Source: Rhizobium sp. N324 (GTDB lineage: Bacteria; Pseudomonadota; Alphaproteobacteria; Rhizobiales; Rhizobiaceae). Taken from it: DNA of 64,000 nt. The position numbers and the translations under genes were made by a program. Positions 51,996 through 60,788 of the stretch are shown here, piece after piece; the stretch's first letter is position 1, and the number at the start of each line of letters is the position of its first letter. Location of the stretch: NCBI RefSeq assembly GCF_001664485.1, contig NZ_CP013630.1, positions 2,111,001-2,175,000 on the forward strand. The letters run 5' to 3'. The notes under the pieces were generated by a model. That model saw nothing but the letters and a program-made list of their open reading frames with translations, made no database searches and was not told the DNA's origin.

Positions 51996-52508
51996 ATGAC
52001 GAAGATTTGGAGAGAAACCGGTTTTGTCGACAACGATCCCTGGGTGATCGAGACCGACGAGGTGAAGGCTTCAGGGGAGCAGAAGCCGCTGCTCGGCCTC
52101 GACGAGCTCATCGCCAAGGCCGACGAAAGCAATGATGTCGGCCTCGGTGTGCTGATCAAGCCGGCCGACGACGTGCGCAGGCTGGAGCCCTATCTATCCC
52201 GCCTCGACATCGTTGCCGTCGCTTTCCCGGCGTTCAACGACGGCCGCGCCTTCAGCCATGCCTCGCTGCTGCGCCAGCGTCTCGGTTATACGAACGAGCT
52301 GCGCGCCGTCGGCGACGTGCTGATCGATCAGGTGCCGCTGATGCAGCGCGTCGGCATCGACAGTTTTGCCGTCAGCAACGCCACGGCGCTGAAGCGGCTT
52401 TCCGAAAACCGTCTTCCCGCCATTCCCCATCATTATCAGCCGGCGGTGCGTGACGCCGAAGCCGGCAAGGGCTATAGTTGGCGCCGTCAGGCGAAGCCGG
52501 CCGCATAA
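51996..52508 (+). CDS. DUF934 protein of the sulfite reductase operon
   Basis: A 170-residue DUF934 protein (LEPYLSRLDIVAVAFPAFNDGRAFSHASLLRQRLGY). Constantly linked to cysI in proteobacteria; precise function unknown. The ATG at 51996 is favoured by the AAGGAGG site; the ATG at 51993 is too close to it. Confidence 0.92.
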   Translation: MTKIWRETGFVDNDPWVIETDEVKASGEQKPLLGLDELIAKADESNDVGLGVLIKPADDVRRLEPYLSRLDIVAVAFPAFNDGRAFSHASLLRQRLGYTNELRAVGDVLIDQVPLMQRVGIDSFAVSNATALKRLSENRLPAIPHHYQPAVRDAEAGKGYSWRRQAKPAA

Positions 52509-52546
52509 GCGGCTGCTCCGTCTTTTCACGATGACGGAACGGTAGC

Positions 52547-53758
52547 ATGAAGACATTCGAAGTGGCGGTGATCGGCGGCGGTCTTGCCGGTATGATCGCG
52601 GCAATCGCGCTCGCCCGCGGCGGCCGCAGCGTGGCGCTGGTGGCGCCGGTTGCCGCAAAGGAGGACCGGCGCACCACGGCGCTGATGGATCAGTCGATCC
52701 GCTTTCTCGATCGCCTGGCGCTCTGGGACAAGCTCCGCCCGGCGACGTCACCCCTTGCCAGCATGCGCATCATCGACGGCACCGACCGGCTGCTGCGCGC
52801 GCCGACCACCACCTTCCGCGCCGCCGAAGTCGGCCTCGATGCCTTCGGCTATAATTTCCCCAACAAGGCGCTGATCGAGGTCCTCGAAGCGGCCACGGCC
52901 GGCGAGGGCAATATCACCCGCTTCACCGATATGGCCGAATCGTTCGAGATCGCGGCCGAGAAAGTGTCGATCGCGCTTGCCGGCGGCGAGACGTTTTTCG
53001 CCGATTTTGCCGTCGGCGCCGATGGTCGCGGTTCGAAGCTGCGCGAGACGGCTGAGATCGGCGTACGCAACTGGTCTTATCCGCAATCGGCCACGGTGCT
53101 GAATTTCGCCCATTCCCTGCCGCACCAGAACATTTCGAGCGAATTCCACACCAAACACGGCCCCTTCACCCAGGTGCCGCTGCCGGGGAGCCGCTCAAGC
53201 CTCGTCTGGGTGCAAGATCCCGCCGAGGCAGCAAGCCGCATGGAATTGCCGCTTGCCGAACTCGGCCTCCTTGTCGAGGCGCGCATGCAGTCCATGCTCG
53301 GCAAAGTAATCGTGGAAGAGGGCGTCCAGCTCTGGCCGCTGTCGGGCATGATGGCCCATCGTTTCGGCAAGGGACGCATCGCGCTGATCGGCGAGGCCGC
53401 CCATGTTTTCCCGCCGATCGGGGCGCAGGGGCTGAACCTCAGCCTGCGCGACATCATGGCGCTGACCGACATCCTTTGCGACAGGGCGGAATTGCCGGTG
53501 CCGGCCGATGCCGGCGAGAGTTTCGACCGCAAGCGCCGCGCTGACATCATGACGCGCACGGCAAGCATCGATCTTCTCAACCGCTCGCTGCTCTCGGATT
53601 TCCTGCCGGTGCAGATGCTGCGGGCCGCCGGCCTGCATATCCTCTCGGCCATTCCGCCGCTGCGCAGCATCGTGATGCGCGAAGGCATCGAGCCCGGCCG
53701 CGGCTTCCGCGATATTCCCGATGCGCTAAGGGAAAAGCTGAAGCGGAAGAAGGCCTGA
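52547..53758 (+). CDS. UbiH/UbiF-family FAD monooxygenase
   Basis: 403-residue flavoprotein: dinucleotide motif VIGGGLAGMIAAIALARGG, the mid-sequence VGADGRGSKLRE and the second FAD motif IALIGEAAHVFPPIGAQGLNLSLRD (with GE where GD is usual). Matches aerobic ubiquinone-ring hydroxylases; which carbon is hydroxylated cannot be told. The last 33 bp overlap the convergent AEC carrier gene. Confidence 0.9.
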   Translation: MKTFEVAVIGGGLAGMIAAIALARGGRSVALVAPVAAKEDRRTTALMDQSIRFLDRLALWDKLRPATSPLASMRIIDGTDRLLRAPTTTFRAAEVGLDAFGYNFPNKALIEVLEAATAGEGNITRFTDMAESFEIAAEKVSIALAGGETFFADFAVGADGRGSKLRETAEIGVRNWSYPQSATVLNFAHSLPHQNISSEFHTKHGPFTQVPLPGSRSSLVWVQDPAEAASRMELPLAELGLLVEARMQSMLGKVIVEEGVQLWPLSGMMAHRFGKGRIALIGEAAHVFPPIGAQGLNLSLRDIMALTDILCDRAELPVPADAGESFDRKRRADIMTRTASIDLLNRSLLSDFLPVQMLRAAGLHILSAIPPLRSIVMREGIEPGRGFRDIPDALREKLKRKKA

Positions 53759-54688
53759 GCGGATCGCGATCAGCCACAGCGAAACCGTCGCCACCGAAAG
53801 CACCGTCGTGATCAGGATCGTCGCCGAGGCGCGCTCCTGCCAGACGCCATATTGCTGGCCGATGACGAAGACATTGGTCGCCGTCGGCAGCGAGGCGAGC
53901 AGCACCGCGGCCTGGATCCACACCGGCTCGAAACCGCCGACGGCAGTCAGCGCCAGGAGCACCGCGATCGGATGCAGGATCAGCTTGGCCGGCACGATGT
54001 AGGAGATTTCAGCCGGGATGCGCTTCAGCGGCCGCAGCGCCAGCGTCACGCCCATGGCAAAGAGCGCGCAGGGCGCCGCCGCCTGGGCGAGGTAATCGAC
54101 GAGGCGCTGAAACGCCAGCGGCTGGTCGAGATCCAGGGCGGCGACCGCAAAACCTGCCGCCGTCGACAGGATGAAGGGATGCAGCGCCACCTTGCGGGCG
54201 ATATCTGCGGCAAGCCGTCCGGTGGAATGCCTGTCGTCACGGGCCGCCGCCATCAGTGCCGGCGCCACGATGAAATGCAGCGCATTCTCGAAACAGATGA
54301 TCAGCGCCACCGGCACGGCCGCACCTTCGCCGAGCGCCAGCAGTGCCAGACCTGGCCCCATATAACCGATATTGCCATAGGCGCCGGCAAAGGACTGGAT
54401 GGTGCAGTCGGCAAGCGAATTGCCGCGCACGAGGCGGCCGATGACGAAAAGCAGCGTGAACACCGCATAGGTCGCCGCAACATCGGTGACGATGAAATCG
54501 ATGCGCGTCAGCTCTTCGATCGGCGTGCGCGAGACCAGCTTGAAAAACAGGGCGGGCAGGGCGGCATAGATGATGAAGGTGTTCAGCCAGCCGAGCGCCT
54601 CGGCCGGCTGCTTCGTCGCCTTGGCGGCGGCATAACCGATGAGGATCAAGCCGAAGAACGGCAGGAGCAGGCTGACGATATCGGCCAA
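53726..54688 (-). CDS. AEC-family transporter
   Basis: A 320-residue permease with about ten hydrophobic helices in two halves (LLPFFGLILIGYAAAKA at the start, ILITTVLSVATVSLWLIAIR at the end). The auxin efflux carrier family exports or imports small organic acids. Convergent, overlapping the UbiH-like gene tail. Confidence 0.9.
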   Translation of the reverse strand: MADIVSLLLPFFGLILIGYAAAKATKQPAEALGWLNTFIIYAALPALFFKLVSRTPIEELTRIDFIVTDVAATYAVFTLLFVIGRLVRGNSLADCTIQSFAGAYGNIGYMGPGLALLALGEGAAVPVALIICFENALHFIVAPALMAAARDDRHSTGRLAADIARKVALHPFILSTAAGFAVAALDLDQPLAFQRLVDYLAQAAAPCALFAMGVTLALRPLKRIPAEISYIVPAKLILHPIAVLLALTAVGGFEPVWIQAAVLLASLPTATNVFVIGQQYGVWQERASATILITTVLSVATVSLWLIAIRSGLLPLQLFP

Positions 54689-54793
54689 GAGGTCTTCCAG
54701 TGCGCGGGGATCGGCGGGTCAGGATCTGACTTAAGCAATTCCAGCGAAACTGTGTAGCAGTTTGGCCTCGGGAGTTGTGCAAAACAAACCGAT

Positions 54794-54833
54794 AGAGCGT
54801 TTTCGTCATTCGAGGGAAAGACGGAAACGCTCT
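54794..54833. repeat. Palindromic intergenic repeat
   Basis: Arms AGAGCGTTTTCGTC (54794-54807) and GACGGAAACGCTCT (54820-54833) pair over 14 positions (one G-T) with a 12-base loop. The AGAGCGTTTTC motif recurs between genes of Rhizobium and Agrobacterium. Lies between the divergent AEC gene and the tail of the MBL gene. Confidence 0.7.
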
Positions 54834-54875
54834 ACAGGCGGGACGCCTTTTGGTGCAGACTTGACCAGAGAGCGG

Positions 54876-55811
54876 TCAGTAATCCCAGAAGACCGGCACC
54901 CAGCGGAAGGTTTCGCCCTCAACTGCCACATGGCAGACGGAGGGGAAGGGCAGGTGGGTGGCCACCAGCAGTTCGCCGGTCGCCGCCAGTTCCCGCAGGA
55001 GAGCGACCCGGACGCGCGCCGCTTCCTCGGGGTCATGCTCGAAGCCGTTATGCCAGTCAGGCTGGTCGAAGCCGACGGCGAACACCGCATCCCCGGCGAA
55101 GGTCAGCCGGTCGCCGCCGGAGGCCAGGCGGATCACGCTGTGCCCGGGGGTGTGGCCGCCGGTGCGGCGGGCGACGACGCCTGGCGCCACTTCGCACTCG
55201 TCATCGAACAGCCGCAGGTGGCTGCGGTACTCGTTCACGAACCGCTTGGCGGTCGCCCGAAGCGCATCCGGGAAGCCCGGCGGCATGCGGGTCCGGGAGA
55301 AATCGGGCGCTTCCCAGAACTTCACCTCGGCGGCCGCCAGGTGGATCCTGAGGTCGGGGCGCAGCCGCTCCTTCACCCCGTCGACGAGAAGCCCGCCGAT
55401 GTGGTCCATGTGCAAGTGGGTCAGCACCACGTCGGTCACGGATGCAAGATCGACGCCGGCATCCTCCAGTCGCTTGATCAACTGCCCGGCCCGCGGCAAG
55501 TGCAGGTCCGGATCGAGGCCGAGCCCGGCATCGAGAAGTATGGTCTGCCCGCCGCTGCGCGCCACCACCACGTTCAGTGGCCAATCCAGCGAGTCTTGCG
55601 GCAGGAACATGTGGTTCAGCCAGGCTTCACGGACCGCGGGCTCTGCATTGTGGGCCAACATCGTGGTCGGGAGCGGCAGCACTCCATCGCTGATCACCAG
55701 CACCTCGATGTCGCCGATCTGCACTGCGTAGCGCGAGGGAACCAGTTCGCCGGGCCCTGGTCCACCGGGATGTGACGTGTCTTCCAGGCTCATATTTGTC
55801 TCGAGGCTCAT
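54876..55811 (-). CDS. MBL-fold metallo-hydrolase
   Basis: A 311-residue metallo-beta-lactamase-fold hydrolase with the HxHxDH site LTHLHMDHIGG, further metal ligands in GHTPGHS and FAGDAVF. Similar to lactonase/quorum-quenching-like and other MBL hydrolases; substrate unknown. The start at 55811 has AAGGAGACAAAC; an 18-bp tandem duplication repeats the start codon region. Confidence 0.9.
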   Translation of the reverse strand: MSLETNMSLEDTSHPGGPGPGELVPSRYAVQIGDIEVLVISDGVLPLPTTMLAHNAEPAVREAWLNHMFLPQDSLDWPLNVVVARSGGQTILLDAGLGLDPDLHLPRAGQLIKRLEDAGVDLASVTDVVLTHLHMDHIGGLLVDGVKERLRPDLRIHLAAAEVKFWEAPDFSRTRMPPGFPDALRATAKRFVNEYRSHLRLFDDECEVAPGVVARRTGGHTPGHSVIRLASGGDRLTFAGDAVFAVGFDQPDWHNGFEHDPEEAARVRVALLRELAATGELLVATHLPFPSVCHVAVEGETFRWVPVFWDY

Positions 55812-55820
55812 GTTTGTCTC
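55785..55820 (-). repeat. 18-bp tandem duplication over the MBL start codon
   Basis: Units 55785-55802 and 55803-55820 differ at two positions. Each contains an ATG-AGC-CT start, giving a protein that begins MSLETNMSLED. Translation could start at either ATG, though only the upstream one has the full AAGGAG site. Confidence 0.8.
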
Positions 55821-55883
55821 CTTCTGACCGCCGCTTAAACACGGCACCGGAGAACGCTACATCGAGGCGTGTTTTCGATCGAT

Positions 55884-55925
55884 TGGGTCGAAGGTCAGGG
55901 CGAATGGGTCGAGGGACAGGGTGAG
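55884..55925 (+). repeat. Imperfect 21-bp tandem repeat
   Basis: TGGGTCGAAGGTCAGGGCGA at 55884 is followed by a similar 21-bp unit at 55905. It lies in the short gap between the MBL gene start and the ccdA tail; a frame across it would read WVEGQGE twice but no gene is supported. Confidence 0.6.
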
Positions 55926-56003
55926 CTATACCACGGCATAGGTCCTGTCATGCAGGGTGCCGGCGTCGGACAACCGGTGCGGATCGATCGACCTGGACGT
56001 GCT

Positions 56004-56753
56004 TCAGCCGATCTGCATCAGGATCGGGAAAGTCTGCTGAAACCAGATCGCCACATCGCTGACCCATCCGAACAGGAAGGCGAGGCCGGTCAGGATCAGG
56101 AAGACGCCCATCACCTTTTCCACCGTGCCGAGATGGCGGCGGAAGCGCGACAGGAAGCGCATGAAGGCGCCGGAAAAGCCGGCGGCGATCCAGAAGGGAA
56201 TGGCAAGGCCGAGCGAATAGACGGCGAGCAACCCGGCGCCGGAGCCGACCGTCTCGCGCGAGGCGGCGACGCCGAGGATCGCGCCGAGCACGGGGCCGAT
56301 GCAGGGTGTCCAGCCGAAAGCGAAGGCAAGGCCCATGATATAGGCGCCCGTCAACGTCGCCGGCTTGCCGCCACCCTGGAAGCGCGCCTCGCGGGCAAGG
56401 ACCCCGATTCGGAAAAGGCCGAGGAAATTCAGCCCCATGACGATGATGATCAGACCGCCGAGCTTCGACAACAGGTCGAGATGCTGGCGAAGCGCCATGC
56501 CGATACTGGAGGCGCCGGCGCCGAGCGCCACGAAGACGGTGGCAAAGCCGAGCGTGAAGAGCAGGGCGGAGAACAGCACGCCACGCCTGATATCGGGCGC
56601 GACCGCAATGGCACCGCCGCCGCGGAACTGCTCGACTGAAATGCCGGCCATATAGCAGAGATAGGGTGGAACGAGGGGAAGCACGCAGGGCGAAAGAAAG
56701 GAAAGCGCCCCGGCAATCAACGCGCTCCACAGGGAAATATCGGCAATCGACAC
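56004..56753 (-). CDS. ccdA: CcdA-family cytochrome c biogenesis membrane protein
   Basis: A 249-residue, six-helix membrane protein with paired cysteines in FLSPCVLPLVPPYLCY and FGWTPCIGPVLGA, the redox pair of CcdA/DsbD transmembrane domains. It passes reductant across the membrane for cytochrome c maturation or thiol repair. No thioredoxin-like partner is adjacent. Confidence 0.92.
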   Translation of the reverse strand: MSIADISLWSALIAGALSFLSPCVLPLVPPYLCYMAGISVEQFRGGGAIAVAPDIRRGVLFSALLFTLGFATVFVALGAGASSIGMALRQHLDLLSKLGGLIIIVMGLNFLGLFRIGVLAREARFQGGGKPATLTGAYIMGLAFAFGWTPCIGPVLGAILGVAASRETVGSGAGLLAVYSLGLAIPFWIAAGFSGAFMRFLSRFRRHLGTVEKVMGVFLILTGLAFLFGWVSDVAIWFQQTFPILMQIG

Positions 56754-56879
56754 ACATTCTCTCCGGCTGCAATCTGCGTGATGTTCCTAGCTTTGCAACG
56801 CCAGTATTGCCAATCACCTTTTTGCGCTTGGCTCGGCTTCGACCCGGTCAAGACTAGGAATGAGTGGGCAGCGGCCTGT

Positions 56880-57800
56880 TCATTTCCCGGCCATGGGACG
56901 CGACAGGCCGCCGTAGGGCGCTATCAGCGGCAGAAACAATTCCGCGACCGCCTCATGCTCGGGCACTTCGGGAAAGAAGCTCAGCCGCTGGCAATAGATC
57001 GGGAAATCGCGTGCCTCTTCGCCGCTCAGCGGCAGCCAGTCGCGATAAAGATAGAGCGCGGCAGGCTCCAGATTGTCGGTGTTGCCGGTGACGCGCAACA
57101 CCGCGCAGCGCCCGCCGGGAATCTCGCCGGCCTTGATCTGCTCCCCATCCGCCGCGATCGGTTGATCGGTGCCGACACAAAGGTCGACGCTATAATCAGC
57201 AGGTGAGGCGGGACGCCGTTCTGAGCGCCAGACATTGAAGGTCGGATGTGTCTTAGGGTGCAGGCCGGCGGCCATGCGCCAGGCGATGAACCGCTTGATG
57301 GTGGCGCCGAGCATCGCCGGGTCGCCCCGATGCTCGATGATCGCCACCGGCGTGGTGGGCACATTGCGAATCGTCACGTCGTCAGTGGTAAAACTCTTCT
57401 GCATCAACTTGCTCCTGGCGTTGTCGAGAGGCTCAAAGGCCGCAAGCCATGGCTCCCAATCGGGAGATTTCCGGAACGACGATGGCGATTGCCCGAACCG
57501 TTGCCGAAAGGCGCGGGCGAAGGCATCCGGCGCGTCGTAACCGGCATCCATCGCTATCTCGGTGACGCTTTGAGCGTCCCTGTAAGCCAGCCGGTGCGAA
57601 GCGCGCTTCATCCGGGCAAGCTGGATATAGCGATGCACGGATAGACCGAAGGTCGCCGTGAACTGTCGGTGGAAATGGAACTTCGAGAAGGCCGCAACGC
57701 CGCTCAGCGCGTCCAGGTCCAGATCGTCGCCCAGGTGCCGGTCTATGTAGTCAAGCACCCGCTGCATCCGGGCATGGTAGTTTTGAAGCGCCGCCTTCAT
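56880..57800 (-). CDS. AraC regulator with GyrI-like effector domain
   Basis: 306 residues: N-terminal AraC double helix-turn-helix (MQRVLDYIDRHLGDDLDLDALSGVAAFSKFHFHRQF to FRQRFGQSPSSFRK) and a C-terminal GyrI/SOUL-like ligand domain starting near VTIRNVPTTPVAIIEHRG. The same architecture as Rob/SbmC-type regulators that sense small drugs. Target unknown. Confidence 0.93.
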   Translation of the reverse strand: MKAALQNYHARMQRVLDYIDRHLGDDLDLDALSGVAAFSKFHFHRQFTATFGLSVHRYIQLARMKRASHRLAYRDAQSVTEIAMDAGYDAPDAFARAFRQRFGQSPSSFRKSPDWEPWLAAFEPLDNARSKLMQKSFTTDDVTIRNVPTTPVAIIEHRGDPAMLGATIKRFIAWRMAAGLHPKTHPTFNVWRSERRPASPADYSVDLCVGTDQPIAADGEQIKAGEIPGGRCAVLRVTGNTDNLEPAALYLYRDWLPLSGEEARDFPIYCQRLSFFPEVPEHEAVAELFLPLIAPYGGLSRPMAGK

Positions 57801-58121
57801 CCTTCTGTCCTCCGTGGCAGCATGAGCTAGACGCAGGCCGGCATGACGCGCTCGACCGATCTTGCGGTTTTCTCACTGGTCGCAGACCATCGCCAGGGAA
57901 TCGCTGACAAGCTCTCCGACGATTTTCTCGTCGTTTGCCTTGTGCTCGCAATGTATGTGCCTTGCCACGCAACGGATAGGCCTTGCCCGCAAGCGATAGG
58001 GCCGTGCGTCCGCAAGAAATGTGCCGACTGCCGGGAAAAGCTGAATTTTTCGGTTGACCGCAATGGGTCGCCTGCCTATGTTCCGCCCACTTCCAGCCGG
58101 GGTGCTTCACCCGCGGAGAGG
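57801..58121. other. Gap before tRNA-Lys
   Basis: 321 bp with no supportable gene. It contains the promoter of the leftward AraC regulator and presumably that of the tRNA; no conserved motif stands out. Confidence 0.5.
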
Positions 58122-58197
58122 GAGAGCGTAGCTCAGCCGGTAGAGCAACTGACTTTTAATCAGTAGGTCTCGGGTTCGAACCCCGACGCTCTCACCA
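58122..58197 (+). tRNA. tRNA-Lys (UUU)
   Basis: Complete cloverleaf with acceptor GAGAGCG (58122-58128) pairing CGCTCTC (58187-58193), D-loop AGCTCAGCCGGTAGAGCA, anticodon loop CTTTTAA with anticodon TTT at 58155-58157, T-arm GGGTTCGAACCCC and encoded CCA end. Such tRNA 3' ends are common integration sites; no copy of the end was seen downstream in the window. Confidence 0.98.
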
Positions 58198-58365
58198 TAA
58201 AATCCTTCGAAATCAATCACTTGCAAGACATACTAACAAGGCGTTAGCTGTCGCTCCGGCCTGGCTAACGTTTCGGCGCGGTCGCGGCTAAGATCGAACC
58301 TGAAGCCGTTCTGCTTCTTCGGAATCCTTTCCGCAATATCTAGGCTGCCCCGAAAGGGTGATTCC

Positions 58366-59402
58366 ATGCTTCGCATTCTTATCGATACGTGCGTGTGGTT
58401 GGATCTCGCCAAGGACTACAGGAGCCAGCCGATCATCGCGGCTCTTGAGGACGTTCTCGGTCATGAAGATTTCGGGCTCATTGTGCCTCAAGTGGTTTTG
58501 GACGAGTTCTTCCGGAATAAGGATCGTGTGGCCGCTGATGCGAAGCGCAGTCTCCAGTCTCACTTCAGCCTAGTCCGGGACGCCGTACGGCGGTTCGGAG
58601 ACGAGAAGGATTGGAAGCAACCATTAAGGCACTCAACGAGGCGGATCACTCGGCCGTCTACAAAGGCGAGGCGGTCAACGAATCCATCGAGCGGATCCAG
58701 CGACTGCTCTTTGCTGCCAAGGCGGTCCCCGCCACCGAGGCCATTAAGGCCCGCGCCGCTGACCGGGCGCTAAACGGTGTCGCTCCCTTCCACCGACCGA
58801 AGAACAGCATCGGCGACGCCATCATCATCGAGACTTACGCCAACGAAATTGAACAAGCAGGCAGCGCAGGCGACGAGTTCGCCTTCATAACTCACAATAA
58901 GGCCGACTTCAGCCAAGAGGGCGGCGACCACCGTAACCCCCATGTCGACCTCGTGCCGTTGTTTGACGGTGTGAGGTCTCGCTTTTGGATTTCGCTGGCT
59001 GACCTGCTTAACGACCTCGATGGGGATCTTCTGGCGAACTACGATCTTCAGCTCTACGGCGCGACACAGGTGCGCGGATTCTCCGAAATCCTCGAAGCCG
59101 AGCACCTGCTGTACAGACAAGTTTGGTACAACCGCCACCAGAACCTCAGGATCAACATAGAGCGCGGTCGAGAGAAAGTGGTTAGTGATGAGGAGTGGAG
59201 CGCCGCCAAGCCCGTCCAGCGCAGGCGCATGACTACCGAGGGCACTTGGAAACTGGCTCAGGCGGCGGCACGGAAAACCGAAGCGGAAATCGGGATCGAG
59301 AACTGCGGGCCGTGGAGTGACTTCGAATGGGGTATGATTAATGGGAAGTTGAGCGCGCTGCGATGGGTGACTGGGGAAGAATGGGACATGCTCGATACTT
59401 GA
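58366..59402 (+). pseudogene. Frameshifted PIN-domain protein
   Basis: The first frame (from 58366) has the PIN start LRILIDTCVWLDLA and LIVPQVVLDEFFRN. A one-base loss near 58609-58614 shifts the frame, and the rest continues from 58611 to 59402 with NSIGDAIIIETYAN and FITHNKADFSQ, the remaining acidic PIN motifs. Joined, it would be a PIN-like nuclease of about 345 residues. Either a pseudogene or a sequencing error. Next to tRNA-Lys and upstream of a ParDE module, so part of a defence/toxin-type accessory patch. Confidence 0.82.
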
Positions 59403-59517
59403 TTATTCCTCAGATAGCCGCCCTACAGAATCCCCAGCATCGTCCCACAGCGGGGCGAGTTGTTGTGTTGTGAGGAGGAGGAATGGCCACCATCGCTTCT
59501 GATTTCTCTGGTGCGAG

Positions 59518-59534
59518 GTATGATTTTATCATAC
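59518..59534. promoter_or_regulatory. Palindromic operator candidate of parDE
   Basis: GTATGAT-TTT-ATCATAC is a perfect 7-bp-arm palindrome 31 bp upstream of the parD start. Antitoxins of the ParD ribbon-helix-helix class bind such palindromes to repress their own operon, so this is the likely autoregulatory site and overlaps the probable promoter. Confidence 0.7.
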
Positions 59535-59564
59535 TTTGTAAGAAACCGTGGAAAGTGTGCGACG

Positions 59565-59855
59565 ATGCGAAATGCGGAAAAGGTAACGATTACGCTCACG
59601 GCTGACATGTTGCGAAGCGTCCGCGATACCGTCGAGGCGGGTGAGTTTGCGACCACGAGCGAAGCGATGCGCGATGCGGTGCGGGTGTGGCAGCGCCAGC
59701 GGCTTGAGGATGCCGAACGGCTAAACGCTATGCGCGCGCGTATACGGCGTTCTCTGGACGATCCCCGCCCGGGCTTAACAGCAGACGAGGCCGAAGCGGA
59801 AATGGACCGCTTCATGAAAAACCAGGAAAAAGCCTCTCGCAATGCGGCGCGCTAA
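59565..59855 (+). CDS. parD: ParD-family antitoxin
   Basis: A 96-residue ribbon-helix-helix antitoxin: KVTITLTADMLRSVRDTVEAGEFATTSEAMRDAVRVWQRQR is the ParD/CC2985-type DNA-binding domain, with a charged C-terminal tail to wrap the toxin. The ATG at 59565 matches the family start; the frame is open upstream. Overlaps the toxin gene by 14 bp. Confidence 0.92.
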   Translation: MRNAEKVTITLTADMLRSVRDTVEAGEFATTSEAMRDAVRVWQRQRLEDAERLNAMRARIRRSLDDPRPGLTADEAEAEMDRFMKNQEKASRNAAR

Positions 59856-60168
59856 GGTAGTCTATCGGCCGGAGGCGCTTGGCGACCTTCGCCAGATCTA
59901 CCTCGATATTGCCGGAATCAGCCAGAGCAACGTCACCGCCAATCGCTTCGTCAAGCGAATCATGGCGAGGTGCCATAAGATCGGCGATGCACCGAATGGC
60001 GGGCGCCCTCGGAATGATCTGGCCATGGGTTTACGGATCGTTCCCTTTGAGCATTCCGCGGTGATTGCCTATCACGTTGCTGAGGCTGTCGAGATCGTCA
60101 ACATCTTCTATGGCGGCAGGAATTATGAGGCCTTGTTTCGGTCAGGCGATGACGAGGCTGAGTTGTGA
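59842..60168 (+). CDS. parE: ParE/RelE-family toxin
   Basis: A 108-residue RelE/ParE-fold toxin: VVYRPEALGDLRQIYLDIAG at the N-terminus, LAMGLRIVPFEHSAVIAYHV and the C-terminal VEIVNIFYGGRNYEAL. ParE toxins poison DNA gyrase, RelE types cut mRNA; the ParD partner favours the former. Coupled to the antitoxin by overlap. Confidence 0.92.
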   Translation: MRRAKVVYRPEALGDLRQIYLDIAGISQSNVTANRFVKRIMARCHKIGDAPNGGRPRNDLAMGLRIVPFEHSAVIAYHVAEAVEIVNIFYGGRNYEALFRSGDDEAEL

Positions 60169-60186
60169 AACCCTTGTCCGTCGTTG

Positions 60187-60414
60187 TCATGAATAGCTCC
60201 CAAAAGCCAGTAGAAGTGCGCCAACCGCAATCACCGCCAGGGCCGGCCAATTTTGCGAAACGCCGAGGAATTTGAGACCCTGGTGCCGCGGTTCCAGCGT
60301 GCTGCCTCCTTGCGGCATCTGGTGCGGGTCACTCGGCCTTCGGCTGAGTGTTGACCGAAAGAGAAAAAGAAGTCCTCCAATTATGAGAGCCGCACCGATC
60401 AGGATTGCCCACAT
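60187..60414 (-). CDS. Small two-helix membrane protein
   Basis: About 75 residues with hydrophobic segments at each end (AILIGAALIIGGLLFLF and PALAVIAVGALLLAFG) joined by a polar loop. Unrecognised. The ATG at 60414 follows GGAGG at good spacing; a TTG at 60435 is an alternative. An EcfG-like promoter lies upstream, so it may be stress-induced. Confidence 0.65.
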   Translation of the reverse strand: MWAILIGAALIIGGLLFLFRSTLSRRPSDPHQMPQGGSTLEPRHQGLKFLGVSQNWPALAVIAVGALLLAFGSYS

Positions 60415-60447
60415 CGTCGCCTCCGCTAGGGACAAGGGTGCAAGTTA

Positions 60448-60472
60448 AACCGGATCCGGATCTGATTGTTCC
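60448..60472 (-). promoter_or_regulatory. Possible EcfG-type promoter, leftward
   Basis: On the minus strand GGAAC, 16 bases, GGTT: close to the general stress sigma factor consensus (GGAAC-N16/17-CGTT) with one mismatch in the -10. About 34 bp upstream of the small membrane gene start. Confidence 0.35.
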
Positions 60473-60506
60473 CGGATCACCACATTTCGGGCCGCCGTTA
60501 TCGATG

Positions 60507-60531
60507 GGAACACTTAACCCTCGTCTCCGTT
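60507..60531 (+). promoter_or_regulatory. EcfG (general stress sigma) promoter of csbD gene
   Basis: GGAAC at 60507-60511, a 16-base spacer and CGTT at 60528-60531 match the alphaproteobacterial EcfG/RpoE2 consensus exactly, 31 bp before the CsbD-like gene, a classic general stress target. Confidence 0.78.
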
Positions 60532-60561
60532 CCTCTATTCCAACGATAGGAGGAAATACCC

Positions 60562-60765
60562 ATGGATTGGAACCGTGTTGAAGGAAACTGGAAGCAGATG
60601 AAGGGCAAGGTAAAGGAGCAGTGGGGCAAGCTCACGGACGACGACCTTGACGTTATCGACGGCAAGCGCGATCAGCTCGAAGGCAAGATCCAGGAGCGCT
60701 ACGGCTACGAAAAAGACCGTGCGAAGAGGGATATCGACGACTGGTACGGCCGCCAGGCCTGGTAA
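60562..60765 (+). CDS. CsbD-family stress protein
   Basis: A 67-residue hydrophilic protein (MDWNRVEGNWKQMKGKVKEQWGKLTDDDL, DQLEGKIQERYGYEKDRAKRDIDDW) of the CsbD family, induced under general stress in many bacteria; molecular role unknown. AGGAGG site upstream. A weak hairpin (60789-60813) may end its transcript. Confidence 0.95.
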   Translation: MDWNRVEGNWKQMKGKVKEQWGKLTDDDLDVIDGKRDQLEGKIQERYGYEKDRAKRDIDDWYGRQAW

Positions 60766-60788
60766 CTGAACGGACATCGCCTATCTCC

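Noticed and set aside
50270..52159. 629-codon minus-strand frame across cysI
   Set aside because: Antisense to the conserved siroheme reductase; no recognisable features.
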